This document shows, piece by piece, positions 7,801 to 17,343 of a stretch of DNA of 64,000 bases; the stretch's first letter is position 1, and every line of letters begins with the position of its first letter. The notes beneath the pieces are model-generated. The model was given only the letters and a program-made list of their open reading frames with translations. It had not been told where the DNA came from and ran no database searches. Made by a program: the position numbers and the translations under genes. This DNA comes from an uncultured Aquimarina sp. (GTDB lineage Bacteria > Bacteroidota > Bacteroidia > Flavobacteriales > Flavobacteriaceae). The DNA lies in contig NZ_CANLYD010000007.1 in the NCBI RefSeq assembly GCF_947495315.1, forward strand, positions 62,001-126,000, in the 5' to 3' direction.

Positions 7801-8656
7801 ACTAACGTTTACAGGACACGAAACATTTCACTGTCGCCATTTTTGGTTGAAGAAGGGATACGATTATCTTTCCAAAGGACAGTCTTTCAAAAACCCTGAT
7901 GCGGTAACAGCTTTAGGTGTTGGAAAAAATATGGTGATGTCCATTAATTTCTGGTTAAAGGCTTTCGGCATAAATGACCAAGAAGACGAAGCCACCGTAT
8001 TCGCTAATAAAATCTTTGATAGTAATGTAGGTTATGACCCTTTTTTAGAGTACGAAGGCACGCTGTGGTTATTGCACTATAAATTGTTAGACACCAACCT
8101 AGCATCTATTTACCCTTTAGTTTTTAAGCAATTCAGGAAAAGTAGAGTTAATTCACAATTTACAACCCAGCAACTACTTAGGTATTTGATAAGGGCAGCC
8201 ACTAACAATGAAACTTCGATAGCTGAAAACTCATTGAAAAACGACATCAAGGTATTCATAAAAACATACTATCTAGCCGATAAGAACATTAAGGATATGG
8301 AAGACGATTTATCGTCCATCTTCATCGACCTCAATCTTATTACTAAAGTTACCGATACCGAGGAAGGTTCGGTTTTTCAATTGAAAGTAAGTGAGAGACC
8401 AGAGATACCCAAAGAAATATTTTACTTTCTAATCCTAGACAAATTCCCAGAGTTTACGTCTATAAGTTTTGATGATATACAAAACAATATAGGTGATGTA
8501 TTTGCTTGCTCTACTGAAGGTACAGAACTCAAAATTCAGGAAATATCGGAAGCTTTTAAAGGTGTTGTTTATAAGAAGGATGCCGGTAGAAAAGAAATAC
8601 AAATTAAAAATATCCCTAACAAGTGGGACATATTAGAACGTTACTATAATGTATAA
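7793..8656 (+). CDS. sspB: DUF4007 protein, SspB-like component of DNA phosphorothioation
   Basis: The N-terminus TFTGHETFHCRHFWLKKGYD and the following VTALGVGKNMVMSINFW are hallmarks of DUF4007. In the SspABCD system SspB is the DUF4007 protein and is reported to nick DNA for single-strand phosphorothioate insertion. The 287-aa length fits. The gene overlaps both neighbours by 8 bp, so it is translationally coupled to the regulator and to the ATPase gene. The assignment as SspB rests on DUF4007 recognition plus adjacency to ATPase, PAPS-reductase-like and cysteine desulfurase genes. Confidence 0.75.
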   Translation: MNKLTFTGHETFHCRHFWLKKGYDYLSKGQSFKNPDAVTALGVGKNMVMSINFWLKAFGINDQEDEATVFANKIFDSNVGYDPFLEYEGTLWLLHYKLLDTNLASIYPLVFKQFRKSRVNSQFTTQQLLRYLIRAATNNETSIAENSLKNDIKVFIKTYYLADKNIKDMEDDLSSIFIDLNLITKVTDTEEGSVFQLKVSERPEIPKEIFYFLILDKFPEFTSISFDDIQNNIGDVFACSTEGTELKIQEISEAFKGVVYKKDAGRKEIQIKNIPNKWDILERYYNV

Positions 8657-11600
8657 GTTTACAACATCCACAAATATTGAGCGTGATGCCGTAAACGACA
8701 TCAATTACGTAGTTACACCCAATGCAAAAAATGTTTTTGAGAGAATAGTTTCTGGTTTTCAACAGGGACATCATTCATTTAATATAATTGGCTCTTATGG
8801 CACGGGAAAGTCTAGTTTTCTTTGGGCTTTCGAAAAAAATCTTAACGACAGAAAACCCTATTTTGCTCACCTTAATGGCCAGTTTAAAGGGGTTCAAAAA
8901 TTTTCATTCTTAAAAATTATAGGGGAAGCTGCACCCTTAACAGAAGTGCTTAAGAAATCTTTCAAAGTTAAGGAAGATACAACCAATTCAGATCTTATTG
9001 AGACGATAAGTAGGCGTGCTACATCACTTAAAAACAAGGATGAAATATTAGTGATTTTAATCGATGAGTTTGGTAAATTTCTTGAATACGCAGCCAAACA
9101 CAATCCAGATAGCGAATTATATTTCATACAACAGTTGGCTGAATTGGTAAATGATTCCAATAGAAATATTATTTTAATTACGACGTTGCATCAAAATTTT
9201 GGTTCTTACGCCATTGACCTATCTCAAAACCAAAAGAACGAATGGGATAAAGTCAAAGGTAGACTAATTGATATCTCATTTGACGAACCTATTGAGCAGC
9301 TACTTTATCTAGCATCCGAAAGAATAGAAGGTTTGAATATTAAAAAACCAAAGCAAATTGGTTTTCAAAATTTATTCAATACAATAAACGAAAGCAAATT
9401 GGTGAGCAATTCAGAAACTCTGAATTATGATTTAGCCAATAAACTTTATCCATTCGATATTTTATCAGCAAATGTCTTGGCTCAGTCTTTACAAAAGTAT
9501 GGTCAAAACGAAAGGTCTTTGTTCTCTTTTTTGGCTAACAGTCAAGTTTTCTTTGATAAAATAGATGAAGACAATCATACATTTTTTAGTGTAGCTGACG
9601 TATTTGATTATCTAACACTTCATTTAACTAGTGAATTAGAAGATAGATATTCAAACCCACACAAGCCTCAATGGAATACCATTGTAAAAGCATTGGACAA
9701 AGCAGAGGCTATTAACGATATAGGTTATGAGCACTTAGCGAAAATCATCAAGACCATTGGTCTGGTAAACTTATTTGCAAAATCTTTCGGTAGGCTGGAT
9801 AAAACTTTCCTAGAAAATTATGGTAAATATGCCTTAAACATTCCTGATTCCGAAAAATATATTGAAAAGCTCATAAGTCAAAAAATAATCAAGTTCTATA
9901 ATTATCGTAATAAGTTTTTCTTTATTGAGGGGACGGATGTTGATATAGAACAGGAATTGATTGACGCAAGTTCTCATATTGATACTGTCATTAATATTGC
10001 TTCAAAAGCCAAATATTATTTTACGGAAAAATATCATTTTGCCAAGGAAGCTTATTTTGAAATTGGCACCCCAAGGTTCTTTAAGGTAAATGTATCGGAT
10101 TACATAGAAAACATTAAACCTGAAGGGGGAATTGACGGCTACATACATATAATTCTCAATAAAGACATAAAACAAAAGGATTTAAAGAATACCGATGTCC
10201 AACAACCGGCACAACTATACGTACTTCTCAAAGACTTTGAATTTGTAAAGTCTTGTATCTATGAAATCGAAAAGATGGATTTTGTATTACAAAAGTATGC
10301 AGAGGACAATGTTGTAAAAAAAATACTAACGGAAGAGAAAGCCCACGAAATAGAAAAACTGCAAAAACTTTTAGAATATGGTATTTATGAAAAATCTAAT
10401 GCTGATTGGTTCTATGATGGTAAAAAACTCAAAATCGATTCAAAGGTAACCTTAAACAGAAATCTTTCCTTAATAGTAAAAAAAGAATATCCTGACACAC
10501 CTTGTTATTTAAACGAGATGGTCAATAAAGAGCATTTAAGCACCCCTATTCTAACCGCACGTAAAAACCTCTTGAAGGATTTACTGCAGTATAGCGAAGA
10601 GGAAAACTTAAATTATGATGACCACAAGTTTCCACCTCAAAAATCCATTTATCTGGGACTTATAAAAGAGACAGGAATACACCAGGCTCAAACCAACGGA
10701 TATATTCTCACTGAGCCTACGAATTCTAGTTTTAAACCGCTATGGAAACATTGTAATAATTTCTTAGAGGATTCAAAACATATTAAAAAGAACTTGTCTG
10801 AATTATACGAATCGCTATCTAAACCACCATTTAAACTTAAGAAGGGGTTCATAGATTTTTGGATTCCTATATTCCTTATTGTAAAAAATCAAGACTATGC
10901 ACTATTTCACAAAGCTTCTGGTTATGTCCCTTACCTAACCAGCGAAGTTCTTGACCTTGTGCATAAGAAACCTTCCGATTATGAACTGAAATCATATAAG
11001 ATTGAAGGCGTAAGACTAAACCTTTTCAATAAATATAAAGAGATTACAGGTGTTAATACATCTAGTAACAAACCCGAAAGTTCGCTGATTTCTATTTTCA
11101 GTAGTTTCATAACGTTTTATAATGCCCTACCAGATTACGTTAAAAAAACCAATCGATTAAGTCCATCCTCTAAAGGCTTGAGGGATGCTATTGCATCTGC
11201 AAAGGACCCAGAAAATGCGCTACTATCAGAAATACCTAAAGGATTAGGATATAAAAACATCAACCTCGAAGAAAATGATAGTGAAATCCTAAATGACTTC
11301 ATTGAACGCTTAAATGGGGCTATCAGTGAAATTAGAGTTGCCTACGAAGGCTTGTTAAACAGGTATGAAGAAAATATATGCGACGCTCTAAATCTGAAAA
11401 TTAATGATTTTACAGATTACAAAAGTAAAATTCAAGCACGTTACAAGTCGTTGAAACCACACTTATTGATTCAAAAAGAAAAAGTTTTTCTTAACCGCAT
11501 AATGTCCAAACTAGACGAACGTGATTCTTGGCTAAAATCCATTGCTGATGTGATTCTTGGAAAGTCTATCGAGAAAATGACTGATGAGGACGAAGCCCTT

Positions 11601-11873
11601 TTGATGGACAATACAAGAAAGGTATTCTCAAATTTAGATAATCTATTAGAATTACATTCTTTGGCAAATGAAACTGTAAATAATGAAATAGTACAATTTC
11701 AATTAACAGATGTCTCAGGTAAAACCATAAAGCAAAATATCGTTCTGAGTGCTTCTGAAGAAAAGAAAGTTTCAGAATTACAGAAAGATTTGGCCAAGGT
11801 ACTATCCAAAAATGACAAATTGAGTGCAGCTGCTATAATTAGATATTTAAAAACTTTGCACGATGAAGGTTAA
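8649..11873 (+). CDS. sspC: large P-loop ATPase, SspC-like
   Basis: The 1074-aa protein has Walker A GSYGTGKS at residues 48-55 and Walker B ILVILIDEFGK at about 133-143, followed by ILITTLHQNFGSYA, a sensor-like segment. The remaining ~850 residues are helical, with no recognised domain. In ssp loci the gene after sspB encodes the ATPase SspC, thought to couple ATP hydrolysis to DNA handling during sulfur insertion. It overlaps sspB by 8 bp and the PAPS-reductase-like gene by 11 bp, so the three products are probably made in fixed ratio. Confidence 0.7.
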   Translation: MYKFTTSTNIERDAVNDINYVVTPNAKNVFERIVSGFQQGHHSFNIIGSYGTGKSSFLWAFEKNLNDRKPYFAHLNGQFKGVQKFSFLKIIGEAAPLTEVLKKSFKVKEDTTNSDLIETISRRATSLKNKDEILVILIDEFGKFLEYAAKHNPDSELYFIQQLAELVNDSNRNIILITTLHQNFGSYAIDLSQNQKNEWDKVKGRLIDISFDEPIEQLLYLASERIEGLNIKKPKQIGFQNLFNTINESKLVSNSETLNYDLANKLYPFDILSANVLAQSLQKYGQNERSLFSFLANSQVFFDKIDEDNHTFFSVADVFDYLTLHLTSELEDRYSNPHKPQWNTIVKALDKAEAINDIGYEHLAKIIKTIGLVNLFAKSFGRLDKTFLENYGKYALNIPDSEKYIEKLISQKIIKFYNYRNKFFFIEGTDVDIEQELIDASSHIDTVINIASKAKYYFTEKYHFAKEAYFEIGTPRFFKVNVSDYIENIKPEGGIDGYIHIILNKDIKQKDLKNTDVQQPAQLYVLLKDFEFVKSCIYEIEKMDFVLQKYAEDNVVKKILTEEKAHEIEKLQKLLEYGIYEKSNADWFYDGKKLKIDSKVTLNRNLSLIVKKEYPDTPCYLNEMVNKEHLSTPILTARKNLLKDLLQYSEEENLNYDDHKFPPQKSIYLGLIKETGIHQAQTNGYILTEPTNSSFKPLWKHCNNFLEDSKHIKKNLSELYESLSKPPFKLKKGFIDFWIPIFLIVKNQDYALFHKASGYVPYLTSEVLDLVHKKPSDYELKSYKIEGVRLNLFNKYKEITGVNTSSNKPESSLISIFSSFITFYNALPDYVKKTNRLSPSSKGLRDAIASAKDPENALLSEIPKGLGYKNINLEENDSEILNDFIERLNGAISEIRVAYEGLLNRYEENICDALNLKINDFTDYKSKIQARYKSLKPHLLIQKEKVFLNRIMSKLDERDSWLKSIADVILGKSIEKMTDEDEALLMDNTRKVFSNLDNLLELHSLANETVNNEIVQFQLTDVSGKTIKQNIVLSASEEKKVSELQKDLAKVLSKNDKLSAAAIIRYLKTLHDEG

Positions 11874-12993
11874 ACACGTACTTGGAATTTCTGGAGGAAA
11901 AGATAGTGCTGCACTAGCACTTTATCTTAAAAATCTATATCCCACTTTGGATGTAGACTATTATTCTTGCGACACAGGAAAAGAATTAAAAGAAACCTAT
12001 GAACTTATAGAAGCCTTAAACAGCAGGTTAGGTAAAGACATTAAAACAATTTTTGCTGTCGAACCAGAAAAAGAAACCCCGTACAAAACCACATTTGACC
12101 ATTTTCTAGCTGAATATGGTGGTTATCTTCCCTCTTCAACTGCAAGATGGTGCACCAAAAAACTAAAGTTAGAACCCTTTGAGAAATACATTGGTGATGA
12201 GCCTACAATATCATACGTGGGAATACGTGGAGATGAAAACAGAGAGGGCTATATATCCAAAAAAACCAACGTGCAATCTATTTTTCCGTTTAGAAAAAAT
12301 ATTTGGAGCGAAGACGTTATAAAAGAAGTGTTGGCTAATAATAATATTCCAAAGATTGCAAAACTATATAACAGTCTAAGTCCAAACCATTTAAAAGAAG
12401 ATATTCTCAATAGGGTCAATCAGCCTATTTCACCGAACTTTAGGCAAGGGCAAAAATTAGAATTCCTTTTAAATAGTGATGTAAAATTATTTAATCGGGT
12501 GGTATTTGAGTATTTAAAAGAAAACACCGATTATCCTGTAGGCCTTTTAGAAGAATTCCCTTTAATAGATAATGATAAAGTTTTGGTATTAGACGACATC
12601 TTTAAAATACTAGATGAGAGTGGTGTTGGCATACCAGCGTACTATATAAAAAAATCATACCAAGTAGAAATTGATGGTAAAATAGAAACTGGCACCTATT
12701 CTCGAAGCAGGTCGGGTTGTTTCTTTTGTTTTTACCAGCAAAAAATAGAATGGGTTTGGCTCTTGGAAAATCATCCAACCTTATTTAAAAAAGCTATGGT
12801 ATATGAAAAAGACGGTTACAATTGGATGGATAGCGAGACCTTAGAAGAGCTGTCTAAACCAGAACGAGTTAAAGCCATTAAAAAAGAACATTTTACGAGA
12901 ATGAAAAGGCAGCTTAGCAAAAGAACCACCAACAGTTGGAAAGATGAAATTATTGAAGCGGAAGGTCTTGGTTGTGCTAGCTGCTTCATTTAA
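11863..12993 (+). CDS. sspD: PAPS-reductase-like ATP pyrophosphatase, SspD/DndC-like
   Basis: The PP-loop SGGKDS is at residues 10-15 and the family motif ARWCTKK at 94-100. A Cys-rich stretch SGCFFCFYQQ lies near residue 285, with two more cysteines at the end (GCASCFI). DndC and SspD proteins adenylate the DNA backbone phosphate with ATP before sulfur transfer; conserved cysteines are expected for the sulfur relay or Fe-S site. It is coupled to the upstream ATPase gene (11-bp overlap) and is 11 bp from the second GHKL gene. Absence of dndD and dndE around it favours the Ssp rather than the Dnd type. Confidence 0.8.
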   Translation: MKVKHVLGISGGKDSAALALYLKNLYPTLDVDYYSCDTGKELKETYELIEALNSRLGKDIKTIFAVEPEKETPYKTTFDHFLAEYGGYLPSSTARWCTKKLKLEPFEKYIGDEPTISYVGIRGDENREGYISKKTNVQSIFPFRKNIWSEDVIKEVLANNNIPKIAKLYNSLSPNHLKEDILNRVNQPISPNFRQGQKLEFLLNSDVKLFNRVVFEYLKENTDYPVGLLEEFPLIDNDKVLVLDDIFKILDESGVGIPAYYIKKSYQVEIDGKIETGTYSRSRSGCFFCFYQQKIEWVWLLENHPTLFKKAMVYEKDGYNWMDSETLEELSKPERVKAIKKEHFTRMKRQLSKRTTNSWKDEIIEAEGLGCASCFI

Positions 12994-13004
12994 AATATAA
13001 ATAT

Positions 13005-14771
13005 ATGAGTGATAAAATCGATTTATCCATAGATGCCGGTAGGCTTCTTTTTGGATTGAGCAGAATTGGCTACACAACTTCCGCCGCCATTTGTGATATT
13101 ATAGATAACTCTGTAAGAGCAAATGCAAACAACATACACTTATTAATCAAAAAAGAACGTGAAGATTTTTCTGATAGTAAGAGGAACAATGTCAAGGAAT
13201 ATATCATCATAGACGATGGCGATGGTATGGACGCAAATGCAATCGAAGAGGCATTAAAACTTGGCTCAACAGATGACCATTATGACGATAAGTCCCTATC
13301 AAAATTTGGCTTGGGTTTAAAATCAGCTTCATTTTCTCAGGGTGATGTACTCAAAGTTATTTCTTCGAATGGTAGTGGATTTAATAAGTATGAAGTCTCT
13401 CTTCCAAAAGTAATGGACGCAAAAGAATACTTTGCAGAAAAGACTGAAATTGACGAGAATGAATCTGAACTAATTGATACCTATCTAAAAGAAGGCAAAG
13501 GTACCATCATTATTATTTCTGCTATTCGATTAAACAACCATCCAAGTGTTAGAAATACCATTAAGGAACTTAAAACAAAAGTTGGTGTCATTTATTTCTA
13601 TTTCCTATCTGAAAGCGGAATCAATATTACGATTGGTGACAAAAAAATAGATGCCATTGACCCGTTGTTTGTAGCTGAAGCCAACGAAAATGGAAACTTG
13701 AATGAAAATGAATGGGACGGAACCGAAGTGCAATGGATAGAAAAACCAAAAGAGCTTACCCTTGATGATGAACTACAAATAAATGTCACTATTGAGATAA
13801 CGCAACTTCCTTATCCACCTATTTATAGAATTAAAAATATAGGTGAGTCGAGAGACAAGGAAGTGCGCGAAAGATATTTAATTGAAGCAGGCAACTATGG
13901 TTTTTATGTGTATAGAAATAAAAGACTGATATCTTGGGCTTCAAACCTACAAGGTATTATCCCATACGACCAAGATTTTTATGCCTTTAGGGGAAGAATA
14001 CTTATCAATGACGAGGCAGACGATTTCTTCAATATTGATGTAAAAAAATCCTCGCTAACCCTCTCTGAAGAAGCCTTTAGAAATATTAGTGATTTTGCCA
14101 AGGAAGCTAAAAGTAAAAGTAAGGCAGCTTGGAAAAACGCAGGTAAGATAAGTCGTGACATTATAAATAAAGCACCTAATGAAATCGCAAATAAACTCTT
14201 AGAAGAATTTGAACAGATAGAAATTCTGCCAGGTGATGACCTACCCGATGAGGAAATAGCTTTAGAGCGATTAAAAGCCATCACGGACGATATGACCTCA
14301 AAAATCAAGTGGATAATTAAAATGATGAAAGAGGATAAGGGTGAAGAAGTGGATGATGTAGATGATGACTATACCGATGATGAAAAAGAAGAGGCCGTTA
14401 AAGGTGAAAAGAATCCTAACCTCACGAAGATATTCAGGGTATCATCTGTTGAAGACAACCTTTTGTGGGAACCTTACTATGATACCGATTTAGGTAATTG
14501 TGTAAGGATTAATAAAATTCACCGATTTGCAAGATTAATCTATGAAGATAACGCCGAAAATAGAGATTTACAGATTCTGTTCGACTTAATGATGCTTCAA
14601 TTTGCCGATTCCGAATTATACGCCTACAAGAATATTGAAAAATATGAATACGACGACCTAAAAGTTATTTTACGTGAATCCAGAAGAATAGTATCAGAAT
14701 TTCTTGCCAATATGTGCCGAAAACTAGAGAACGATTTGCCACCAAATTACAGTGACGAAAAGTATGCTTGA
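13005..14771 (+). CDS. second GHKL ATPase, MORC/Hsp90-like
   Basis: The N-terminal domain is a Bergerat fold: D31 and N35 in the N-box (CDIIDNSVRA), DDGDGM at 70-75 and the lid FGLGLKSAS at 101-109. An acidic linker lies at about residues 437-457 (VDDVDDDYTDDEKEEA), followed by a helical C-terminus. It belongs to the HATPase_c_3/MORC-like group, distinct from the 832-aa GHKL protein at the other end of the locus. It sits inside the ssp-like operon and overlaps the GIY-YIG gene by 8 bp. It may drive the nuclease next to it in phosphorothioate-dependent restriction (inference). Confidence 0.75.
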   Translation: MSDKIDLSIDAGRLLFGLSRIGYTTSAAICDIIDNSVRANANNIHLLIKKEREDFSDSKRNNVKEYIIIDDGDGMDANAIEEALKLGSTDDHYDDKSLSKFGLGLKSASFSQGDVLKVISSNGSGFNKYEVSLPKVMDAKEYFAEKTEIDENESELIDTYLKEGKGTIIIISAIRLNNHPSVRNTIKELKTKVGVIYFYFLSESGINITIGDKKIDAIDPLFVAEANENGNLNENEWDGTEVQWIEKPKELTLDDELQINVTIEITQLPYPPIYRIKNIGESRDKEVRERYLIEAGNYGFYVYRNKRLISWASNLQGIIPYDQDFYAFRGRILINDEADDFFNIDVKKSSLTLSEEAFRNISDFAKEAKSKSKAAWKNAGKISRDIINKAPNEIANKLLEEFEQIEILPGDDLPDEEIALERLKAITDDMTSKIKWIIKMMKEDKGEEVDDVDDDYTDDEKEEAVKGEKNPNLTKIFRVSSVEDNLLWEPYYDTDLGNCVRINKIHRFARLIYEDNAENRDLQILFDLMMLQFADSELYAYKNIEKYEYDDLKVILRESRRIVSEFLANMCRKLENDLPPNYSDEKYA

Positions 14772-15216
14772 GACTAGTATTATGGGGGCATTTAATGGTG
14801 CAGACCAAGCTTATATCTACATCTGGCTTTCCAAAAAACACAAAATTGTTTATGTAGGAATGACCAACAGTTATACTGGTACAATTGGTAGAGCCGGTGC
14901 ACACTTTAATAGAAAGGGAACTTTGAGAAAACGATTTAATGAAACCCGGGGCTATGAGGTAAATGATGTAGACGACATATTACTTCTATCCTTTCCATTG
15001 CCTAAAACAAGAGAATTTATATCAGTTGAGAAATCATATAGGGAAGCTGTTGAGTATTTGGTACAAAAAGAGTTGATATTGTTACGCGGTAAGCTCAATC
15101 CCACTTTTGATGTTATCTCTTGGGTAAGACTAAGTCCTAGAACAGGAAATTCGAGAATCAAAAGATTAGCAGCTGAAATAGTAAATTCTTTTGAAACTAA
15201 CTATTCTCGTTTTTAA
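14764..15216 (+). CDS. small GIY-YIG nuclease
   Basis: The preferred start is ATG 14764; GTG 14752 in frame is less likely. The 150-aa protein is essentially one GIY-YIG domain: YIYIW at about 17-21 for GIY, VYVGMT at 29-34 for YIG, a basic helix with Arg and His after it, and a late Glu plus KLNPTFD that fits the conserved catalytic Glu and Asn. It overlaps the GHKL gene upstream and ends 20 bp inside the convergent cysteine desulfurase gene. It is the only obvious nuclease domain in the locus apart from SspB, so it is the prime candidate for the restriction step. Confidence 0.75.
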   Translation: MLETSIMGAFNGADQAYIYIWLSKKHKIVYVGMTNSYTGTIGRAGAHFNRKGTLRKRFNETRGYEVNDVDDILLLSFPLPKTREFISVEKSYREAVEYLVQKELILLRGKLNPTFDVISWVRLSPRTGNSRIKRLAAEIVNSFETNYSRF

Positions 15217-16327
15217 GGGCATTGATTAAAATATCTAAATGTGATTGAGATGTGGGACTTCCAAAGCTTATTCTGATGCTACTTTCGGATTCTTCCTTAG
15301 TTAGCCCCATACTTTTAAGCACGTGGGATTGTTGCAATAATCTAGAATTACATGCAGAACCCATTGATACCGAAACTGTGTTTTTGTGCTTTAAAATAAA
15401 TGACTCTGCATCTTGATTTGCCAGTTGTATATTAAGAATATAGGGACTTCTGCTCGCTGAAAATCCATTGACGGTTCCAAGTTCAAGTTGGTATAATTCT
15501 TGGGTCAAATACCTATTTAATTTTTGAATCTTATCGTAGTTTACATGCAATTCGGACTTTGCCAGTTCACTTGATTTCCCTAACCCTACAATTCCATGAA
15601 CATTTTGAGTTCCTAAATTTACGGATTCAATAAGTCCCTTAACTATTACGCCTGATTTAGTTTTAGCAGTTGTATTGACTAATAAACCACCGATACCTTT
15701 AGGTCCATAAATTTTATGCGCATTGAAACATAATAAGTCTATATTTTCCTCTTGGAAGTTGAGCGGAAGTTTTCCATAAGATTGTGTCGCATCTGTAAAA
15801 AAAAGAACATTTTTCTTCTTGCATATAGCACCAATATCCCGAATGTCTGTTATAACACCGGTTTCATTGTTCACGTGCATTAAGGCTACAAGTATTGTAT
15901 CACTTCCAATACTATTTTCTAGTAAATCTACATCTATTTTTCCATTCTCATCAACATCAAGATAGGTTACCTGAGCACCGATTTTTTCTAAATCCTTACA
16001 CGTATCCAAAACAGCCTTGTGTTCTGCCGTTGATGTAATAATATGGGTGCCTGTATCTAAACTATTGTAGAAAACTTGACTCATGGCCAACTTGATGGAT
16101 TCCGTTGAACCACTAGTAAAGAAGACCTCATTCTCTTTACAATTCACAAGTCTTGAAACTTGATTTCTGGCTTCTTCAATCGCTTTAGAAGCTATTTCCC
16201 CCTGTTTATGAGTACTACTAGAGGCATTCCCATAGTAATTAAGAAAGTACGGCGACATTGCCTTGTAAACTTCCTCGTTTACTGGTGTAGTAGATGCAAA
16301 ATCAAAATATATTGGTTCTTCGTTCAC
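15197..16327 (-). CDS. sspA: cysteine desulfurase, SspA/DndA-like
   Basis: This is a fold-type I PLP enzyme of the NifS/IscS group, 376 aa. It has FDFASTTPVNEEV at the start, the PLP lysine K205 in FNAHKIYGPKG and the catalytic cysteine C326 in MGSACNSR. It would supply persulfide sulfur to the SspD-like protein. It is on the opposite strand and overlaps the GIY-YIG gene tail to tail by 20 bp, so it has its own promoter. Housekeeping IscS/SufS cannot be excluded, but its place at the end of the ssp-like operon argues for a dedicated donor. Confidence 0.8.
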   Translation of the reverse strand: MNEEPIYFDFASTTPVNEEVYKAMSPYFLNYYGNASSSTHKQGEIASKAIEEARNQVSRLVNCKENEVFFTSGSTESIKLAMSQVFYNSLDTGTHIITSTAEHKAVLDTCKDLEKIGAQVTYLDVDENGKIDVDLLENSIGSDTILVALMHVNNETGVITDIRDIGAICKKKNVLFFTDATQSYGKLPLNFQEENIDLLCFNAHKIYGPKGIGGLLVNTTAKTKSGVIVKGLIESVNLGTQNVHGIVGLGKSSELAKSELHVNYDKIQKLNRYLTQELYQLELGTVNGFSASRSPYILNIQLANQDAESFILKHKNTVSVSMGSACNSRLLQQSHVLKSMGLTKEESESSIRISFGSPTSQSHLDILINALKNENS

Positions 16328-16412
16328 TGTCTTTAAATAACAACAGCAAAGTTAAAAATATAAATATCTATTTCTTGAAAAATGAATATCCTTTTTGGCA
16401 AACCAATGAAAA

Positions 16413-16514
16413 TTAGAGTTTTCGTAATGCTGCGATCATTAGTTTAATCTCTAAAAAAGTTTCCACCAAGACACTCTTTATACTCTTCATCACTTCTGTA
16501 AACATATCTTTCAT
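16413..16514 (-). CDS. possible 33-aa amphipathic peptide
   Basis: An ATG-initiated frame reads MKDMFTEVMKSIKSVLVETF and ends EIKLMIAALRKL. The heptad-like spacing of hydrophobic residues suggests an amphipathic helix. It lies between the cysteine desulfurase gene and the amidase gene on the same strand. No family is known to me; it may be a chance frame. Confidence 0.25.
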   Translation of the reverse strand: MKDMFTEVMKSIKSVLVETFLEIKLMIAALRKL

Positions 16515-16525
16515 AATTTCATTTT

Positions 16526-17155
16526 TTAAAATTGTAGAATATTTAAAATAGACAATGCAAGGGCAAAAATGCTTTCTTGCCGTTTGATATACTTCGCTTC
16601 ATCTCGATTAGACAAAAACCCAAGTTCTAACAAAATCGAAGGACAATAATTTATGGTTTCCCATAACACTTGAAAGTTTGCAAACTTTACACCTCTGCTC
16701 TCATATCCTATAATCCTGCAAAGCATCTTTTCGATTTGATACCCTATATAAATAGATTCCTTTAAATAGTTCGTTTGCTTTCGAGATGCATAAACTTCTA
16801 TTCCTCTCGCATTTGCGTTATCTGAATGATTACAGTGCAAAGACACAAACAAATCTGCTTTAAGAGCTTTGGCCAGCTTAGTCCTGTCAGATAAAGAAAT
16901 GAGTGTATCGCTATACCTAGTTAAGTAAATATCCAAAGGCTTATCCAACTTATCATTTAGCTTCAAAATGGTATTTGCAATATTGAGTACAACATCCTTT
17001 TCTTGGATGCCATTTACACCTATCGCACCAGCATCTTTTCCACCGTGGCCAACATCAATTACGATTCTTTTTTGAGTACTCGTTTCTTGTCCAAAAACGA
17101 TACACATTTTTAGAAGCAAAAAGACAAAACTGACGTTTTTAAGCACTTTTTTCAT
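16526..17155 (-). CDS. N-acetylmuramoyl-L-alanine amidase (Amidase_3)
   Basis: The start MKKVLKNVSFVF at 17155 gives a clean signal peptide ending about FGQ, better than the frame's first ATG at 17179. Amidase_3 zinc-ligand motifs are present: IDVGHGGKDAGAIG, IQEKD, VSLHCNHSD and the catalytic ILLELGFLSN. Such a periplasmic enzyme cuts peptide stems from the glycan. It is divergent from the transfer operon, so it may open the wall for the conjugation channel (inference). Confidence 0.85.
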   Translation of the reverse strand: MKKVLKNVSFVFLLLKMCIVFGQETSTQKRIVIDVGHGGKDAGAIGVNGIQEKDVVLNIANTILKLNDKLDKPLDIYLTRYSDTLISLSDRTKLAKALKADLFVSLHCNHSDNANARGIEVYASRKQTNYLKESIYIGYQIEKMLCRIIGYESRGVKFANFQVLWETINYCPSILLELGFLSNRDEAKYIKRQESIFALALSILNILQF

Positions 17156-17343
17156 TTTCAATTTTTGTGTTATCAACAACTTTCCTTCAAAATTTCATAG
17201 AATTTGATGCCAAATAATAACAATTAAATTTAATTGATTTCAAATAATATTTTATTCACAAATATTTGATTATCAGTTATTTAATCACAAATATATGTAA
17301 ATTTAAGAAAGGGAAATGAACAAAAAATCTAAACAGTTTTATT
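17156..17343. promoter_or_regulatory. AT-rich divergent control region for amidase and tra operon
   Basis: This 188-bp region is strongly AT-rich. It contains the palindrome AATTAAATTTAATT (17223-17236) and two copies of TCACAAATAT about 30 bp apart near 17256 and 17285. It should hold promoters in both directions, but no clear TTG-N19-TAnnTTTG match was found by eye. Confidence 0.4.

Noticed and set aside
7480..15216. Dnd-type phosphorothioation (DndBCDE)
   Set aside because: There is a PP-loop enzyme, but no small DndE, no DndD with SMC-like coiled coil and no DndB. The DUF4007 protein points to the Ssp type instead.
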